NCBI RefSeq assembly: GCF_001997295.1 | Contig: NZ_CP019605.1 | Location: 2,170,001 to 2,234,000 of the forward strand | Source: Tessaracoccus flavus | GTDB taxonomy: Bacteria > Actinomycetota > Actinomycetes > Propionibacteriales > Propionibacteriaceae | Direction: 5' to 3' | Length of the DNA stretch: 64,000 nt | Shown: one piece after another, positions 28,238 through 35,898 of the stretch | How positions within the stretch are numbered: the stretch's first letter is position 1 | Layout: each line of letters begins with the position of its first letter | Notes under the pieces: generated by a model | What the model was told of the DNA's origin: nothing | Database searches by the model: none | Seen by the model: the letters and a program-made list of their open reading frames with translations, nothing else | Program-made: the position numbers and the translations under genes

Positions 28238-30086
28238 CGGTGTCCTCCATTCCGCGGGAGACGATCCTTCGATAGTCGGGCTGCTCGGCGAGAGCCTCAT
28301 GGGTGCCACGCGCTGCTTCCCGGCCGTCGACGAGCACAGAGATGGCGTCCGCGTGCCGCAGGATGAGCGGCGACGCCGTGACGACGACGGTGGTGCGCCC
28401 GCTCCGGGCCCCCACGAGTCGCTCCGCGATCCGCGCCTCGGTGTGCGCGTCGACGGCGGAGGTCGGCTCGACGAGGATGAGGGTCTCGGGATCGAGGAGC
28501 AGAGCACGAGCCAGCACAAGGCGTTGGCGCTGACCACCGGAGAGGCCGCGGCCCTTCTCGTCGATGCGTCCCTGCCAACCCCCCGGCAGCGACTCGTAGA
28601 TGTCTTCGGCCGACGCGGCGACCAACGCCGCCTCCGCCTGCTCACGGGAGTGGATCCCCCACGGGTCCACGGCCGTCTGCAGGGTGCCGGCGAAGATGGT
28701 CGCGCCGGTGTGCGAGACGACGATCCGCCGGCGCAGATCATCGACAGAGAGATCGCGGTAGTCCACACCGTCCGCCGTGACGCCCCACGGCTGCGCCGCG
28801 GCGGCCTCGTCCAGCTCCGCCTGCTTCCTTCGCGCCGCCAACCTGTCTTTCCTTGCTCGACGCAACGCGCGGCCTCTGAGCCCCTCCTCGCTCACGGGAT
28901 CGTGGGTCTGGTCGGGCAGATAGCGGCCGAGGCGATCCGCAAGCGCCGCCGCGGCGTCGGGGTCGGCGGAGACGATCCCCAGCAGCTCGCCGGGGCGCAC
29001 GACGACCCCGGACACGGTGTCGACGAGCGTCGGCGACTCACCGAGCGGTAGCCCGTCGGCAGGCCAGGGGTTGCGGGACCCGAGCAGCGCAGCCGTCTTC
29101 TGAGCGGCGACGAGGCCTTGGACCCACTTCTGCGCGAAGTCGAAGAACTGCTGCATCGGAGCAGTGAGGAACACGGCGTAGCCGAAGAAACTGATGAGTT
29201 CGCCGACGCCCAGGGTGCCGTCGAGTAGGCGCCTGGAGCCGAAGTACACGAGCGCGACGAGCAGGAGGCCCGACAGAAGCACGCTGATGGCCTCGACGGC
29301 CGCCTGCCAGCCCCCGAGTCGGATGCCGAGTGCCCGCACCTTCTGGGATTGGCGTTCATAGTTGTCGGCGAAGGTTCGCTCCCCACCGATGCCGCGCAGG
29401 ATCCGCAGCCCGGTGGCGATGTCGGTGGCCATCGACGTCAGCGTCGAGCTCTCGGTGCGCTCAGCCGCCTGCGCCGCCGACAGCGGCCGTAACACAGGCG
29501 TGGACGCGGCCAGGAGCAACGGAGTCGCCACCAGCACGAGCAGGCCCAACTCCACGGACGTGCGCAGCATCAGTGCCGACGCGATGCCGAAGCTGACGGC
29601 AGCGGCCAGCACGCCTCCGAAAGCCTCGACTGTGGCCCCGAACTGCGGACCGTCGGACGCCGAGACGCTCAGCACCTCGCCCGTCGGCACACGCCGGTTG
29701 AGCACGTGACCGAGGTCGACGGCCTTGCGCGAGACACGCTTCTGGACCCCGTAGATGGCGAGCAGCCACATCCTGACGGCGAACGTGTGGAACCAGATTC
29801 CCCCCACTACACCGAAAGCGATGACGGCCAGGAGCAGGCCCACCCAGGCCACTGTGGCGGAGGGGTCCGCTCGGACGATCCCGGCGTCGATCGCACGGCC
29901 CAGCAGCCACGGGGTCAGCGCTCCGGGCACCATCCACGAGGCAGCGGCCAGCGTCATGGCGGGCACGACCCACCCGAAGGAGCGGATCAGCCAGAACAGG
30001 AAACGGCTCGGCGACCGGGTGTCGGGGGCGTCGGCGAGCGGGATGGGCGGCGGGAAGTCGTAGCGGCCGCGTCGGGGCGAGAGCAT
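28212..30086 (-). CDS. ABC exporter half, subunit with degenerate ATP site
   Basis: The 624-residue protein has six membrane helices and an ATPase-like domain in which the catalytic motifs have decayed. Walker A is replaced by LLGIVSADPDAAAALA with no GxxGxGKS, the Q-loop is VVSHTGATIF, Walker B reads LILVEPTS without the Asp, and the H-loop reads VVTASPL without His. Only the signature LSGGQRQRL is intact. In a heterodimer this supplies the signature to the partner's ATP site, leaving one working site and one dead one. It is first in a two-gene unit, 76 nt downstream of a short leader ORF. Confidence 0.9.
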   Translation of the reverse strand: MLSPRRGRYDFPPPIPLADAPDTRSPSRFLFWLIRSFGWVVPAMTLAAASWMVPGALTPWLLGRAIDAGIVRADPSATVAWVGLLLAVIAFGVVGGIWFHTFAVRMWLLAIYGVQKRVSRKAVDLGHVLNRRVPTGEVLSVSASDGPQFGATVEAFGGVLAAAVSFGIASALMLRTSVELGLLVLVATPLLLAASTPVLRPLSAAQAAERTESSTLTSMATDIATGLRILRGIGGERTFADNYERQSQKVRALGIRLGGWQAAVEAISVLLSGLLLVALVYFGSRRLLDGTLGVGELISFFGYAVFLTAPMQQFFDFAQKWVQGLVAAQKTAALLGSRNPWPADGLPLGESPTLVDTVSGVVVRPGELLGIVSADPDAAAALADRLGRYLPDQTHDPVSEEGLRGRALRRARKDRLAARRKQAELDEAAAAQPWGVTADGVDYRDLSVDDLRRRIVVSHTGATIFAGTLQTAVDPWGIHSREQAEAALVAASAEDIYESLPGGWQGRIDEKGRGLSGGQRQRLVLARALLLDPETLILVEPTSAVDAHTEARIAERLVGARSGRTTVVVTASPLILRHADAISVLVDGREAARGTHEALAEQPDYRRIVSRGMEDTDEPVPSQR

Positions 30087-30161
30087 GAGAGTCCTTCTGG
30101 AGCGCCAGAGGCGAAGGATGAACGGTGAGGGACGCGGGACGCGTCAGGGGTGCGGAGGCTG

Positions 30162-30218
30162 TCAGGCGGCGGGCAGTGCGCGCGGACGACCGAGGACTGA
30201 AGCGACAGGCGTAAACAT
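30162..30218 (-). CDS. Short leader ORF upstream of the ABC exporter
   Basis: An 18-residue frame reads MFTPVASVLGRPRALPAA and stops 76 nt before the exporter start. A strong ribosome site (GAGGAGG) is 7-8 nt before its ATG. It lies within the untranslated leader of the promoter at 30254-30282. Short translated leaders before exporter and resistance genes often act as ribosome-stalling attenuators, so regulation by inhibited translation is an inference. No terminator/antiterminator pair is certain. Confidence 0.4.
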   Translation of the reverse strand: MFTPVASVLGRPRALPAA

Positions 30219-30253
30219 GTGCCGCACCTCCTCTGGCTCTCGACGACGATCAC

Positions 30254-30282
30254 ACGTTACGCCCGCCCCCACCCCCTGTCAA
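30254..30282 (-). promoter_or_regulatory. Sigma-70-type promoter of the ABC exporter
   Basis: The minus strand has TTGACA at 30282-30277 and TAACGT at 30259-30254 with 17 nt between them, close to consensus. The start would be near 30247, giving a leader of about 160 nt. Confidence 0.7.
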
Positions 30283-30287
30283 ACCCC
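30262..30287 (-). other. G-quadruplex motif overlapping the exporter promoter
   Basis: On the minus strand four G runs of 4, 5, 5 and 3 are separated by 7, 1 and 1 nt, which meets the usual G3+N1-7 rule. The runs fill the -35/-10 spacer. Confidence 0.5.
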
Positions 30288-30390
30288 GATCCGACTGTCT
30301 TTGGCGGGCCGCGATAGGCCGGAGAGGCGGCCTTGGTACGGTGGAGGCACAGCCGCCGACGATGGCGTTGAGCGGCTTCGGGAGGCCTCG

Positions 30391-31935
30391 ATGCACGAGC
30401 AACTGTCTGCGCTTCGCGCCAAACGCGAGCAGGCTCTCGCGGGCGGTGGTCCGGAGCGGGTCGAGGCGCAACACGCCAAGGGAAAACTCACCGCGCGGGA
30501 ACGACTGGCCATTCTGCTCGACGAGGCCTCCTTCCAGGAGCTCGGTGCCTTGGCGACTCACCACAACTCCGACTTCGGGATGGACCAGCACCGATACCCG
30601 GGAGACGGCATCATCACGGGTTTCGGCAAGATCCAGGGTCGCCGGGTCGCGGTGTTCGCGCAGGACTTCACGGTGCTCGGCGGATCGTTCTCCGAGGTGC
30701 AGTCCAACAAGATCTCGCGCATCCAGGACCTGGCGCTGGCCGCAGGCATTCCACTGATCGGTCTCAACGATTCCGGTGGTGCGCGCGTCCAGGAGGGGGT
30801 CCGGTCCCTGGCGGCCTACGGCGAGGTGTTCGTCCGCAACGTCAAGGCGTCCGGCGTCATCCCGCAGATCTCGCTGATCATGGGCCCCTGCGCCGGCGGT
30901 GCCGTCTACTCCCCCGCGCTCACCGACGTCACGATCATGGTCAACCAGACCTCCAACATGTTCCTGACCGGCCCCGACATCATCCGCACCGTGACAGGCG
31001 AGACAATCTCCGCTGAGGAACTGGGCGGGGCCTGGGTGCACGCCGGCACGTCGGGTGTCGCGCAGGTCATCGCCGACGACGAGCAGCACGCCCTCAACCT
31101 CACCAAGTCTCTGCTCAGCTACCTGCCGCAGAATCACACGGAGGACCCGCCGCTGCTCGAGCCCTACGATCCTGGCGACCGCATGGACGAGGCGCTCAAC
31201 GAGATCATCCCGGCCGACGACTTCCTGCCCTACGACATCCGCGACGTGCTGGGTGCCGTGTTCGACCACGACTCGGTGTTCGAGTTACACAAGGAGTGGG
31301 CGGCCAACGCGGTCGTCGGTTTCGCCCGGCTGGGCGGCATGAGCGTCGGCTTCGTCGCAAACCAGCCCCTGGTGCTGTCCGGATGCCTCGACATCAACGC
31401 CTCCGACAAGATCGCCCGACACGTCACCCTGTGCGACCAGTTCAACATCCCGGTGTTCACCTTCGTTGACTGCCCCGGGTATCTGCCCGGTGTCGAGCAG
31501 GAGTACAAGGGCGTCATCCGCCACGGGGCGAAGATGATCTACGCCTACTGTCAGGCCACGGTGCCGAAGGTGTCCATCGTGCTGCGCAAGGCCATGGGTG
31601 GAAGCTACGTCGCGATGAGCTCGAAGCAGATGAACAACGACGTCGCGTTCGCCTGGCCCAGCGCTCAGATCGCCGTGATGGGGGCAGAGGGCGCCGCCCG
31701 ACTGCTCAACCGCAGGGCGATCGCTGAGGCCGACGACCCCGCGGCAGAAGAGGCGCGCTTCATCGCCGACTACAAGGAGCGCTTCTACAACCCGTACCAG
31801 GCTGCCGATGTCGGCCAGATCGACGAGGTCATCGAGCCCCGGGAGACCCGACCCCGGCTCGTCCGCGCACTCGAGGTGCTGCGCACGAAGGTGACCGAGC
31901 CCATCGCCAAGAAGCATGGGCTGTTCCCGGTGTGA
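30391..31935 (+). CDS. mmdA: Methylmalonyl-CoA decarboxylase carboxyltransferase subunit alpha
   Basis: The 514-residue biotin-dependent carboxyltransferase has two crotonase-like halves of the propionyl-CoA carboxylase beta type, including LNDSGGARVQEGVRSLA, MGPCAGGAVYSPALTD and FVDCPGYLPGVEQE. On its own it could be an acyl-CoA carboxylase beta or transcarboxylase 12S subunit. The downstream genes (OadG-like, biotin carrier, OadB-like pump) make the sodium-pump decarboxylase more likely: it moves CO2 from methylmalonyl-CoA to biotin, leaving propionyl-CoA. GGGAGG is 5 nt before the ATG. The order alpha, delta, gamma, beta equals that of mmdADCB. Confidence 0.85.
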   Translation: MHEQLSALRAKREQALAGGGPERVEAQHAKGKLTARERLAILLDEASFQELGALATHHNSDFGMDQHRYPGDGIITGFGKIQGRRVAVFAQDFTVLGGSFSEVQSNKISRIQDLALAAGIPLIGLNDSGGARVQEGVRSLAAYGEVFVRNVKASGVIPQISLIMGPCAGGAVYSPALTDVTIMVNQTSNMFLTGPDIIRTVTGETISAEELGGAWVHAGTSGVAQVIADDEQHALNLTKSLLSYLPQNHTEDPPLLEPYDPGDRMDEALNEIIPADDFLPYDIRDVLGAVFDHDSVFELHKEWAANAVVGFARLGGMSVGFVANQPLVLSGCLDINASDKIARHVTLCDQFNIPVFTFVDCPGYLPGVEQEYKGVIRHGAKMIYAYCQATVPKVSIVLRKAMGGSYVAMSSKQMNNDVAFAWPSAQIAVMGAEGAARLLNRRAIAEADDPAAEEARFIADYKERFYNPYQAADVGQIDEVIEPRETRPRLVRALEVLRTKVTEPIAKKHGLFPV

Positions 31936-31942
31936 TGCGCTG

Positions 31943-32323
31943 ATGACGATCGATCTGCTCCTGTGGGGCCTCATGATGATGGCAGTCGGGATGGGCACAG
32001 TCTTTGCGCTGCTCATCCTGCTCATGCTGGTGCTGAAGGCAATCGCCCGGCTCGACCGTTCCCCCGCTGCGGTCGCGGCCACGCCACCGCCACCTGCTTT
32101 GGTCGAGGGCGACCAGCCGGGTCCACCCGCAGTGCGCATCGTCGCCGACGGCCTCGACGAGACGCAGGTGGCGGCCATCACTGTGGCAGTCATCGCCCAC
32201 GCGGAGAACCGCCGACGACTGGCGGCGCCCGAGACCCGCGTTGCCGCGCCGGGTAGCCAACTGTTCGCGAGCCGCTGGCTCACCGTCGGGCGCGGCCGAC
32301 AGCACACCCCGGGGAGGAGATGA
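31943..32323 (+). CDS. mmdD: Decarboxylase small membrane subunit (OadG/MmdD-like)
   Basis: The 126-residue product has one long N-terminal membrane helix (LLLWGLMMMAVGMGTVFALL, continuing ILLMLVLKAIARL), a proline-rich linker and a conserved-looking ETQVAAITVAVIAHAENRRR helix, as found in small gamma/delta subunits of sodium-translocating decarboxylases. These tether the carboxyltransferase to the beta pump. The length and order fit the role; sequence alone is weak, so the name rests on context. The ATG at 31943 lies 7 nt after the mmdA stop, and the next gene starts 1 nt after its own stop. Confidence 0.75.
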   Translation: MTIDLLLWGLMMMAVGMGTVFALLILLMLVLKAIARLDRSPAAVAATPPPPALVEGDQPGPPAVRIVADGLDETQVAAITVAVIAHAENRRRLAAPETRVAAPGSQLFASRWLTVGRGRQHTPGRR

Positions 32324-32324
32324 C

Positions 32325-32828
32325 GTGCGTCGCTACACCATTGGCATCAACGACACCACGAAGATCGTCGACGTCGAGGCGGTCGGAGCCAACGAGTTCC
32401 GGGTGCAGATCGATGGCCGCCTGATCGACGTCACGCTCGAGGATCATCGCGATCTCGCCCATTCGGCCATCACCCCCGCCATGGTGCCCCGCGCGGAGAT
32501 CACCCACGGCAGCCTTGCCGGCGAGGAGCCTGTCGCTCAGCCGGTACAGCAGCGGCCGCGACAGCCGGCGGATGCGACCAACGCCCCCGTCGCCAACCCC
32601 ACGCAACCGGTGGATCGGGACCAGATGACCGCACCGATGCCGGGCGTCATCCTCTCCATCGACGTCACGACGGGGGCCGAGGTGAAGCGCGGCGACACGC
32701 TCATGGTGCTCGAGGCGATGAAGATGAAGAACCAGTTGAGGTCCCCGCGCGACGGGGTCGTTGCGGAACTCTACGTTTCCGTGGGGACCCAGGTCCGCTT
32801 CGGCGAGACCCTGCTGCGGTTCGAGTGA
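32325..32828 (+). CDS. mmdC: Biotin carrier subunit of the decarboxylase
   Basis: The 167-residue protein ends in a biotinyl domain with the modified Lys133 in LEAMKMKN, preceded by MTAPMPGVILSIDVTTGAEV. An Ala/Pro/Gln-rich swinging linker (about residues 60-97) joins it to an N-terminal beta module (RRYTIGINDTTKIVDVEAVG). It shuttles the carboxyl group from the carboxyltransferase to the membrane beta subunit. The GTG start follows the mmdD stop by one base; GGGGAGGAG upstream is a good ribosome site. It resembles transcarboxylase 1.3S, but the adjacent pump genes favour the decarboxylase. Confidence 0.88.
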   Translation: MRRYTIGINDTTKIVDVEAVGANEFRVQIDGRLIDVTLEDHRDLAHSAITPAMVPRAEITHGSLAGEEPVAQPVQQRPRQPADATNAPVANPTQPVDRDQMTAPMPGVILSIDVTTGAEVKRGDTLMVLEAMKMKNQLRSPRDGVVAELYVSVGTQVRFGETLLRFE

Positions 32829-32829
32829 C

Positions 32830-33948
32830 ATGGGCGACGCCCTCAGCTATCTCCTGGCGGGGATCACGAGCCTGACCTGGCAGTCGGTGGTGATGCTCGC
32901 CGTCGGGCTCCTGCTCGTATGGCTGGCAGTCAAGAAGGAGTACGAGCCGCTGCTGCTACTGCCCATCGGTGCGGGCGCGATCCTGGCCAACATCCCCTCC
33001 TCGCCGCTCGTCGGCGAGGGCGGAATGCTGACCACGCTGTACGACATGGGAGTGAGCAACGAACTCTTTCCACTTCTCATCTTCGTGGGGATCGGGGCGA
33101 TGACGGACTTCGGACCGCTCCTGGAGAACCCGAAAATGGTGTTGCTGGGCGCGGCCGGACAGTTCGGCATCTTCCTTACGCTGATCCTGGCCCTCGTCCT
33201 CGGTTTCACCCAGCCGCAGGCCGCGTCGATCGGCATCATCGGCGCCATCGACGGGCCGACGTCGATCTACGTATCGAACAAACTGGCCCCGGAACTGCTG
33301 GCCCCCATCACGGTGGCGGCCTACTCCTACATGTCGCTGGTGCCGATCATCATGCCTCCGATCATGCGGGCGCTCACCACCCCGGCGGAGCGTGCCATCA
33401 AGATGCCCTACACGAGCCGCGAGATCTCGCAGCGCACCAGGATCCTCTTCCCGATCATCGTCACGCTCGTCGTCGGGGTGCTGGTGCCGTTCGCCACCCC
33501 GCTGATCGGCATGCTGATGCTGGGCAACCTGATGCGGGAATCGAAGGTCGTCGAGCGGCTGACCGGAGCCGCCTCGAATGAGCTGACCAACATCGTCACG
33601 CTGTTCCTGGGCCTGGCCATCGGCTCGACGATGGTGGGAGAGAAGTTCCTCAACGTCGCGACGCTGCTCATCCTGGCGCTGGGTCTGGTGGCCTTCTGCC
33701 TCGACACTGTCATGGGTGTGCTGTTCGGCAAGCTGATGAACGTGTTCAGCGGGGGCAAGTTCAACCCGCTCATCGGCGCGGCGGGGATCTCCGCGTTCCC
33801 CATGGCGGCTCGGGTGGTCCAGCGCGAGGCGCAGCGCGAGCACTTCGACAACTTCCTCCTCATGCACGCGATGGGGGCCAACGCGGCCGGCCAGATCGCC
33901 TCGGTCGTGGCCGGCGGCGTCCTCCTGGCTCTGATGGGCGCAGCCTGA
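32830..33948 (+). CDS. mmdB: Sodium-translocating decarboxylase beta subunit (OadB/MmdB)
   Basis: The 372-residue polytopic membrane protein releases CO2 from carboxybiotin and exports Na+ with the energy gained. Characteristic segments are GVSNELFPLLIFVGIGAMTD, FGPLLENPKM, GIIGAIDGPTSIYVSNKLAP (region of the sodium-site Asp), NLMRESKVVERL, and a C-terminal MGANAAGQIASVVAGG. The ATG at 32830 lies 1 nt after the mmdC stop. With mmdA, D and C it forms a full pump cassette. Such pumps are well known from Veillonella and Propionigenium, less so from actinobacteria. Confidence 0.92.
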   Translation: MGDALSYLLAGITSLTWQSVVMLAVGLLLVWLAVKKEYEPLLLLPIGAGAILANIPSSPLVGEGGMLTTLYDMGVSNELFPLLIFVGIGAMTDFGPLLENPKMVLLGAAGQFGIFLTLILALVLGFTQPQAASIGIIGAIDGPTSIYVSNKLAPELLAPITVAAYSYMSLVPIIMPPIMRALTTPAERAIKMPYTSREISQRTRILFPIIVTLVVGVLVPFATPLIGMLMLGNLMRESKVVERLTGAASNELTNIVTLFLGLAIGSTMVGEKFLNVATLLILALGLVAFCLDTVMGVLFGKLMNVFSGGKFNPLIGAAGISAFPMAARVVQREAQREHFDNFLLMHAMGANAAGQIASVVAGGVLLALMGAA

Positions 33949-33986
33949 TCGACCAGTGCGCGACGACTCGGGATAGCGGTCATCTC

Positions 33987-34035
33987 GCGAGCCCTTCGGT
34001 ACGCGGCCATTCGTTCCTCACGGCCGCTACTCAGC
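33987..34035 (+). repeat. Dispersed CCCTTCG...TACTCAG repeat, copy A
   Basis: The pattern GCCCTTCGGTACG ... CGGCCGCTACTCAGC resembles 60725-60770. Similar short repeats are common between genes of actinobacteria. This copy ends where the lattice element begins. Confidence 0.55.
34020..34035 (+). repeat. 16-bp direct repeat, left of lattice copy 2
   Basis: ACGGCCGCTACTCAGC is repeated without change at 34405-34420, so the two copies bracket the lattice element. A related copy (CGGCCGTTACTCAG) is at 34380-34393. Confidence 0.8.
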
Positions 34036-34040
34036 TTTCT

Positions 34041-34320
34041 GGCCGACGCAGGGACCGCAACGCCAAAGAAGAGACCGCAACGCCAAAGAGGAGACCGCAA
34101 CGCCAACGTGGATCGGAACTCGCCGACGATAACCATCGACGCCCCCGATATCTCGGGGGCGTCGATGGGTTTCGGGGGCGAGTGGGTGTGACCGTTGGCG
34201 TTTCGGGGGAACCGTTGGCGTTCCGGTGAGGCCATTGGCGTTGCGGTGAAGCAATTGGCGTTCCGGTGGAGCCGTTGGCGTTGCGGTGGAACCGTTGGCG
34301 TTGCGGTGGAATCGTTGGCG
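34041..34320. repeat. 20-bp-lattice inverted array with central hairpin, copy 2
   Basis: The element is 280 bp, exactly 14 steps of 20 bp. Left arm: a degenerate unit at 34041, then CGCCAAA at 34061 and 34081, and CGCCAAC at 34101. Centre: a 60-bp hairpin. Right arm: seven units ending TTGGCG at 34200, 34220, 34240, 34260, 34280, 34300 and 34320, consensus TTSCGGTGRANCCRTTGGCG. The right units are the reverse complement of the left ones. The gap 33949-34411 between mmdB and dapC holds this element, its flanking repeats and no gene. Confidence 0.92.
34121..34180. terminator. 28-bp stem hairpin in lattice copy 2
   Basis: Bases 34121-34148 pair with 34153-34180 in 24 of 28 positions around a 4-nt loop. 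It matches copy 1 closely, with one compensatory T-A to C-G change at stem position 13. A role as bidirectional terminator is inferred from the convergent neighbours. Confidence 0.55.
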
Positions 34321-34404
34321 TCAGGGACGTTGTCGGGCACTGCCAACAGGTTCCGAGCCCCTGCCCTCGCGCCGACTCACGGCCGTTACTCAGGGAAACG
34401 TCGG

Positions 34405-34420
34405 ACGGCCGCTACTCAGC
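34405..34420 (+). repeat. 16-bp direct repeat, right of lattice copy 2
   Basis: ACGGCCGCTACTCAGC, identical to 34020-34035. It supplies the last codons and stop of dapC on the opposite strand. Confidence 0.8.
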
Positions 34421-35512
34421 GACAGTCGATAGCCGGGCGACCGCGGCGTCGATGCGCTCGTCCGTGGCGGTGAGTGCCACCCGGACGTGCTGCGCGGCAG
34501 CGGCGCCGTAGAAGTCCCCGGGGGCGGCGAGGATGCCGCGCTCGGCGAGCCAGGCCACGGAGTCGCGGCAGTTCTCGCCTCGCGTGGCCCACAGGTACAG
34601 CGACCCTTCCGAATGGTCGATGCGGAACCCCGCCGCTTCAAGCGCTGGGCGCAGCTTCGCCCGGCGAGCGAGATAGCGGTCCCGCTGCTCCTCCACGTGA
34701 GTCTGGTCGCCGAGCATCGCGGCCATCGCAGCCTGGATCGGGGCGGGCACCATCATGCCGAGGTGCTTGCGGGCGCCGACCAGTTGCTGCACGATCACCG
34801 GGTCGCCGGCCACGAAGCCCGCCCGGTAGCCGGCCGCGTTGGAGCGCTTCGAGAGCGACCCGACCGCGAGAAGGTTCGTGAGGTCGCCGTCGTTGACGCG
34901 GGGGTCGAGCACCGAGTAGGGCTCCGCCTCCCAGGCGAACTCGCCGTAGCACTCGTCGCTGGCCAGGACCGCGCCACGCTCCCTGGCGGCGGCGACGAAG
35001 GCGCGGAGCACGTCGAGGCTGAGGATCTGCCCGGTGGGGTTGGCCGGCGAGTTGATCCACACCAGGGAAGCGTCGGCCGGCAGCGCGCCGGGATCGTCCA
35101 GCGGCACCGGCCGTGCCCCTGCTGTGAGCGCCCCCACCTCGTAGGTGGGATACGCGCACTCCGGGAAGACGACGGCGTGGTCCGCGCCGAGCGCGAGAAG
35201 TGTGGGCAGCCAGCCGACCAGTTCCTTGGTCCCCACCACCGGCATCACTGACTCGTGGGACAACGGCACCGCCCGCCAACGGCCGGTCAGGTAGTCGATG
35301 ATGGCCTGCCGGACCCGCGGTGTCCCCCACACCGTCGGGTAACCATGCGCATCCGACGCCTCCGCGAGCGCTTCGCGCGCCAGGGCGGGGGTGGGGTCGA
35401 CGGGCGTGCCGACGGAGAGGTCGACGATGCCGTCCGGATGCGCCGCGGCCGTCGTCTTGGCGTCGGCCAGGGTGTCCCAGGGGAAGTCAGGCAGGCGGGC
35501 GCCGAGCGCCAT
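34412..35512 (-). CDS. dapC: Succinyldiaminopimelate transaminase
   Basis: DapC is the PLP aminotransferase that makes N-succinyl-LL-diaminopimelate. The 366-residue class I/II fold protein opens with ARLPDFPWDTLADAKTTAAA, typical of actinobacterial DapC. It has VWINSPANPTGQ, SDECYGEF and the PLP lysine in VGSLSKRSNAAGYRAGF. It follows fdxA by 3 nt, a pairing conserved in actinobacteria. The last codons lie in a dispersed repeat, so the C-terminus (LSTVAE) may have been replaced by that sequence. Confidence 0.94.
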   Translation of the reverse strand: MALGARLPDFPWDTLADAKTTAAAHPDGIVDLSVGTPVDPTPALAREALAEASDAHGYPTVWGTPRVRQAIIDYLTGRWRAVPLSHESVMPVVGTKELVGWLPTLLALGADHAVVFPECAYPTYEVGALTAGARPVPLDDPGALPADASLVWINSPANPTGQILSLDVLRAFVAAARERGAVLASDECYGEFAWEAEPYSVLDPRVNDGDLTNLLAVGSLSKRSNAAGYRAGFVAGDPVIVQQLVGARKHLGMMVPAPIQAAMAAMLGDQTHVEEQRDRYLARRAKLRPALEAAGFRIDHSEGSLYLWATRGENCRDSVAWLAERGILAAPGDFYGAAAAQHVRVALTATDERIDAAVARLSTVAE

Positions 35513-35515
35513 CCG

Positions 35516-35833
35516 TCACGCCTGGGGAGGCAGCGCGGCGACGACCGGGTGGTCCTTGTCGATGACCCCCATCTTGGCGGCACCGCCGGGCGAGCCGATG
35601 TCGTCGAAGAACTGCACGTTCACGTCGTAGTACTCGGCCTGCTCTTCGGGGACGTCGTCCTCGTAGTAGATGGCCTCGACGGGGCAGACCGGCTCGCACG
35701 CGCCGCAGTCCACGCATTCCTCGGGGTGGATGTAGAGCATCCGGTTGCCCTCGTAGATGCAATCGACCGGGCACTCCTCAACGCAGGCGCGGTCCTTCAC
35801 GTCGACGCAGGGCAGACCGATGATGTAAGTCAT
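35516..35833 (-). CDS. fdxA: 7Fe ferredoxin
   Basis: The 105-residue electron carrier has the spacing of a seven-iron FdxA. Cysteines in CVDVKDRACVEECPVDCIY and CVDCGACEPVCP bind one [3Fe-4S] and one [4Fe-4S] cluster, followed by the acidic YYEDDVPEEQAEYY tail. A GAAGGAG ribosome site precedes the ATG, and TAAGCT near 35865 may be the -10 box. It is co-transcribed with dapC, and its electron partner is not in the window. Confidence 0.95.
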   Translation of the reverse strand: MTYIIGLPCVDVKDRACVEECPVDCIYEGNRMLYIHPEECVDCGACEPVCPVEAIYYEDDVPEEQAEYYDVNVQFFDDIGSPGGAAKMGVIDKDHPVVAALPPQA

Positions 35834-35898
35834 TTGAATTCACTCCTTCAGAAGGTGATCAAAGCTTAGCCGTTCCCCGTGCTCCGCCGCGGCGCATG

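Noticed and set aside
34191..34320. CRISPR-like array
   Set aside because: The 20-bp units abut without spacers, and the same unit occurs inverted on the other side of a hairpin. No cas genes are present.
34195..34473. Possible gene across the lattice element
   Set aside because: A 20-bp period shifts frame at every unit, so the frame is only open by chance; the same holds for frames at 14660-14854 and 33408-34346.
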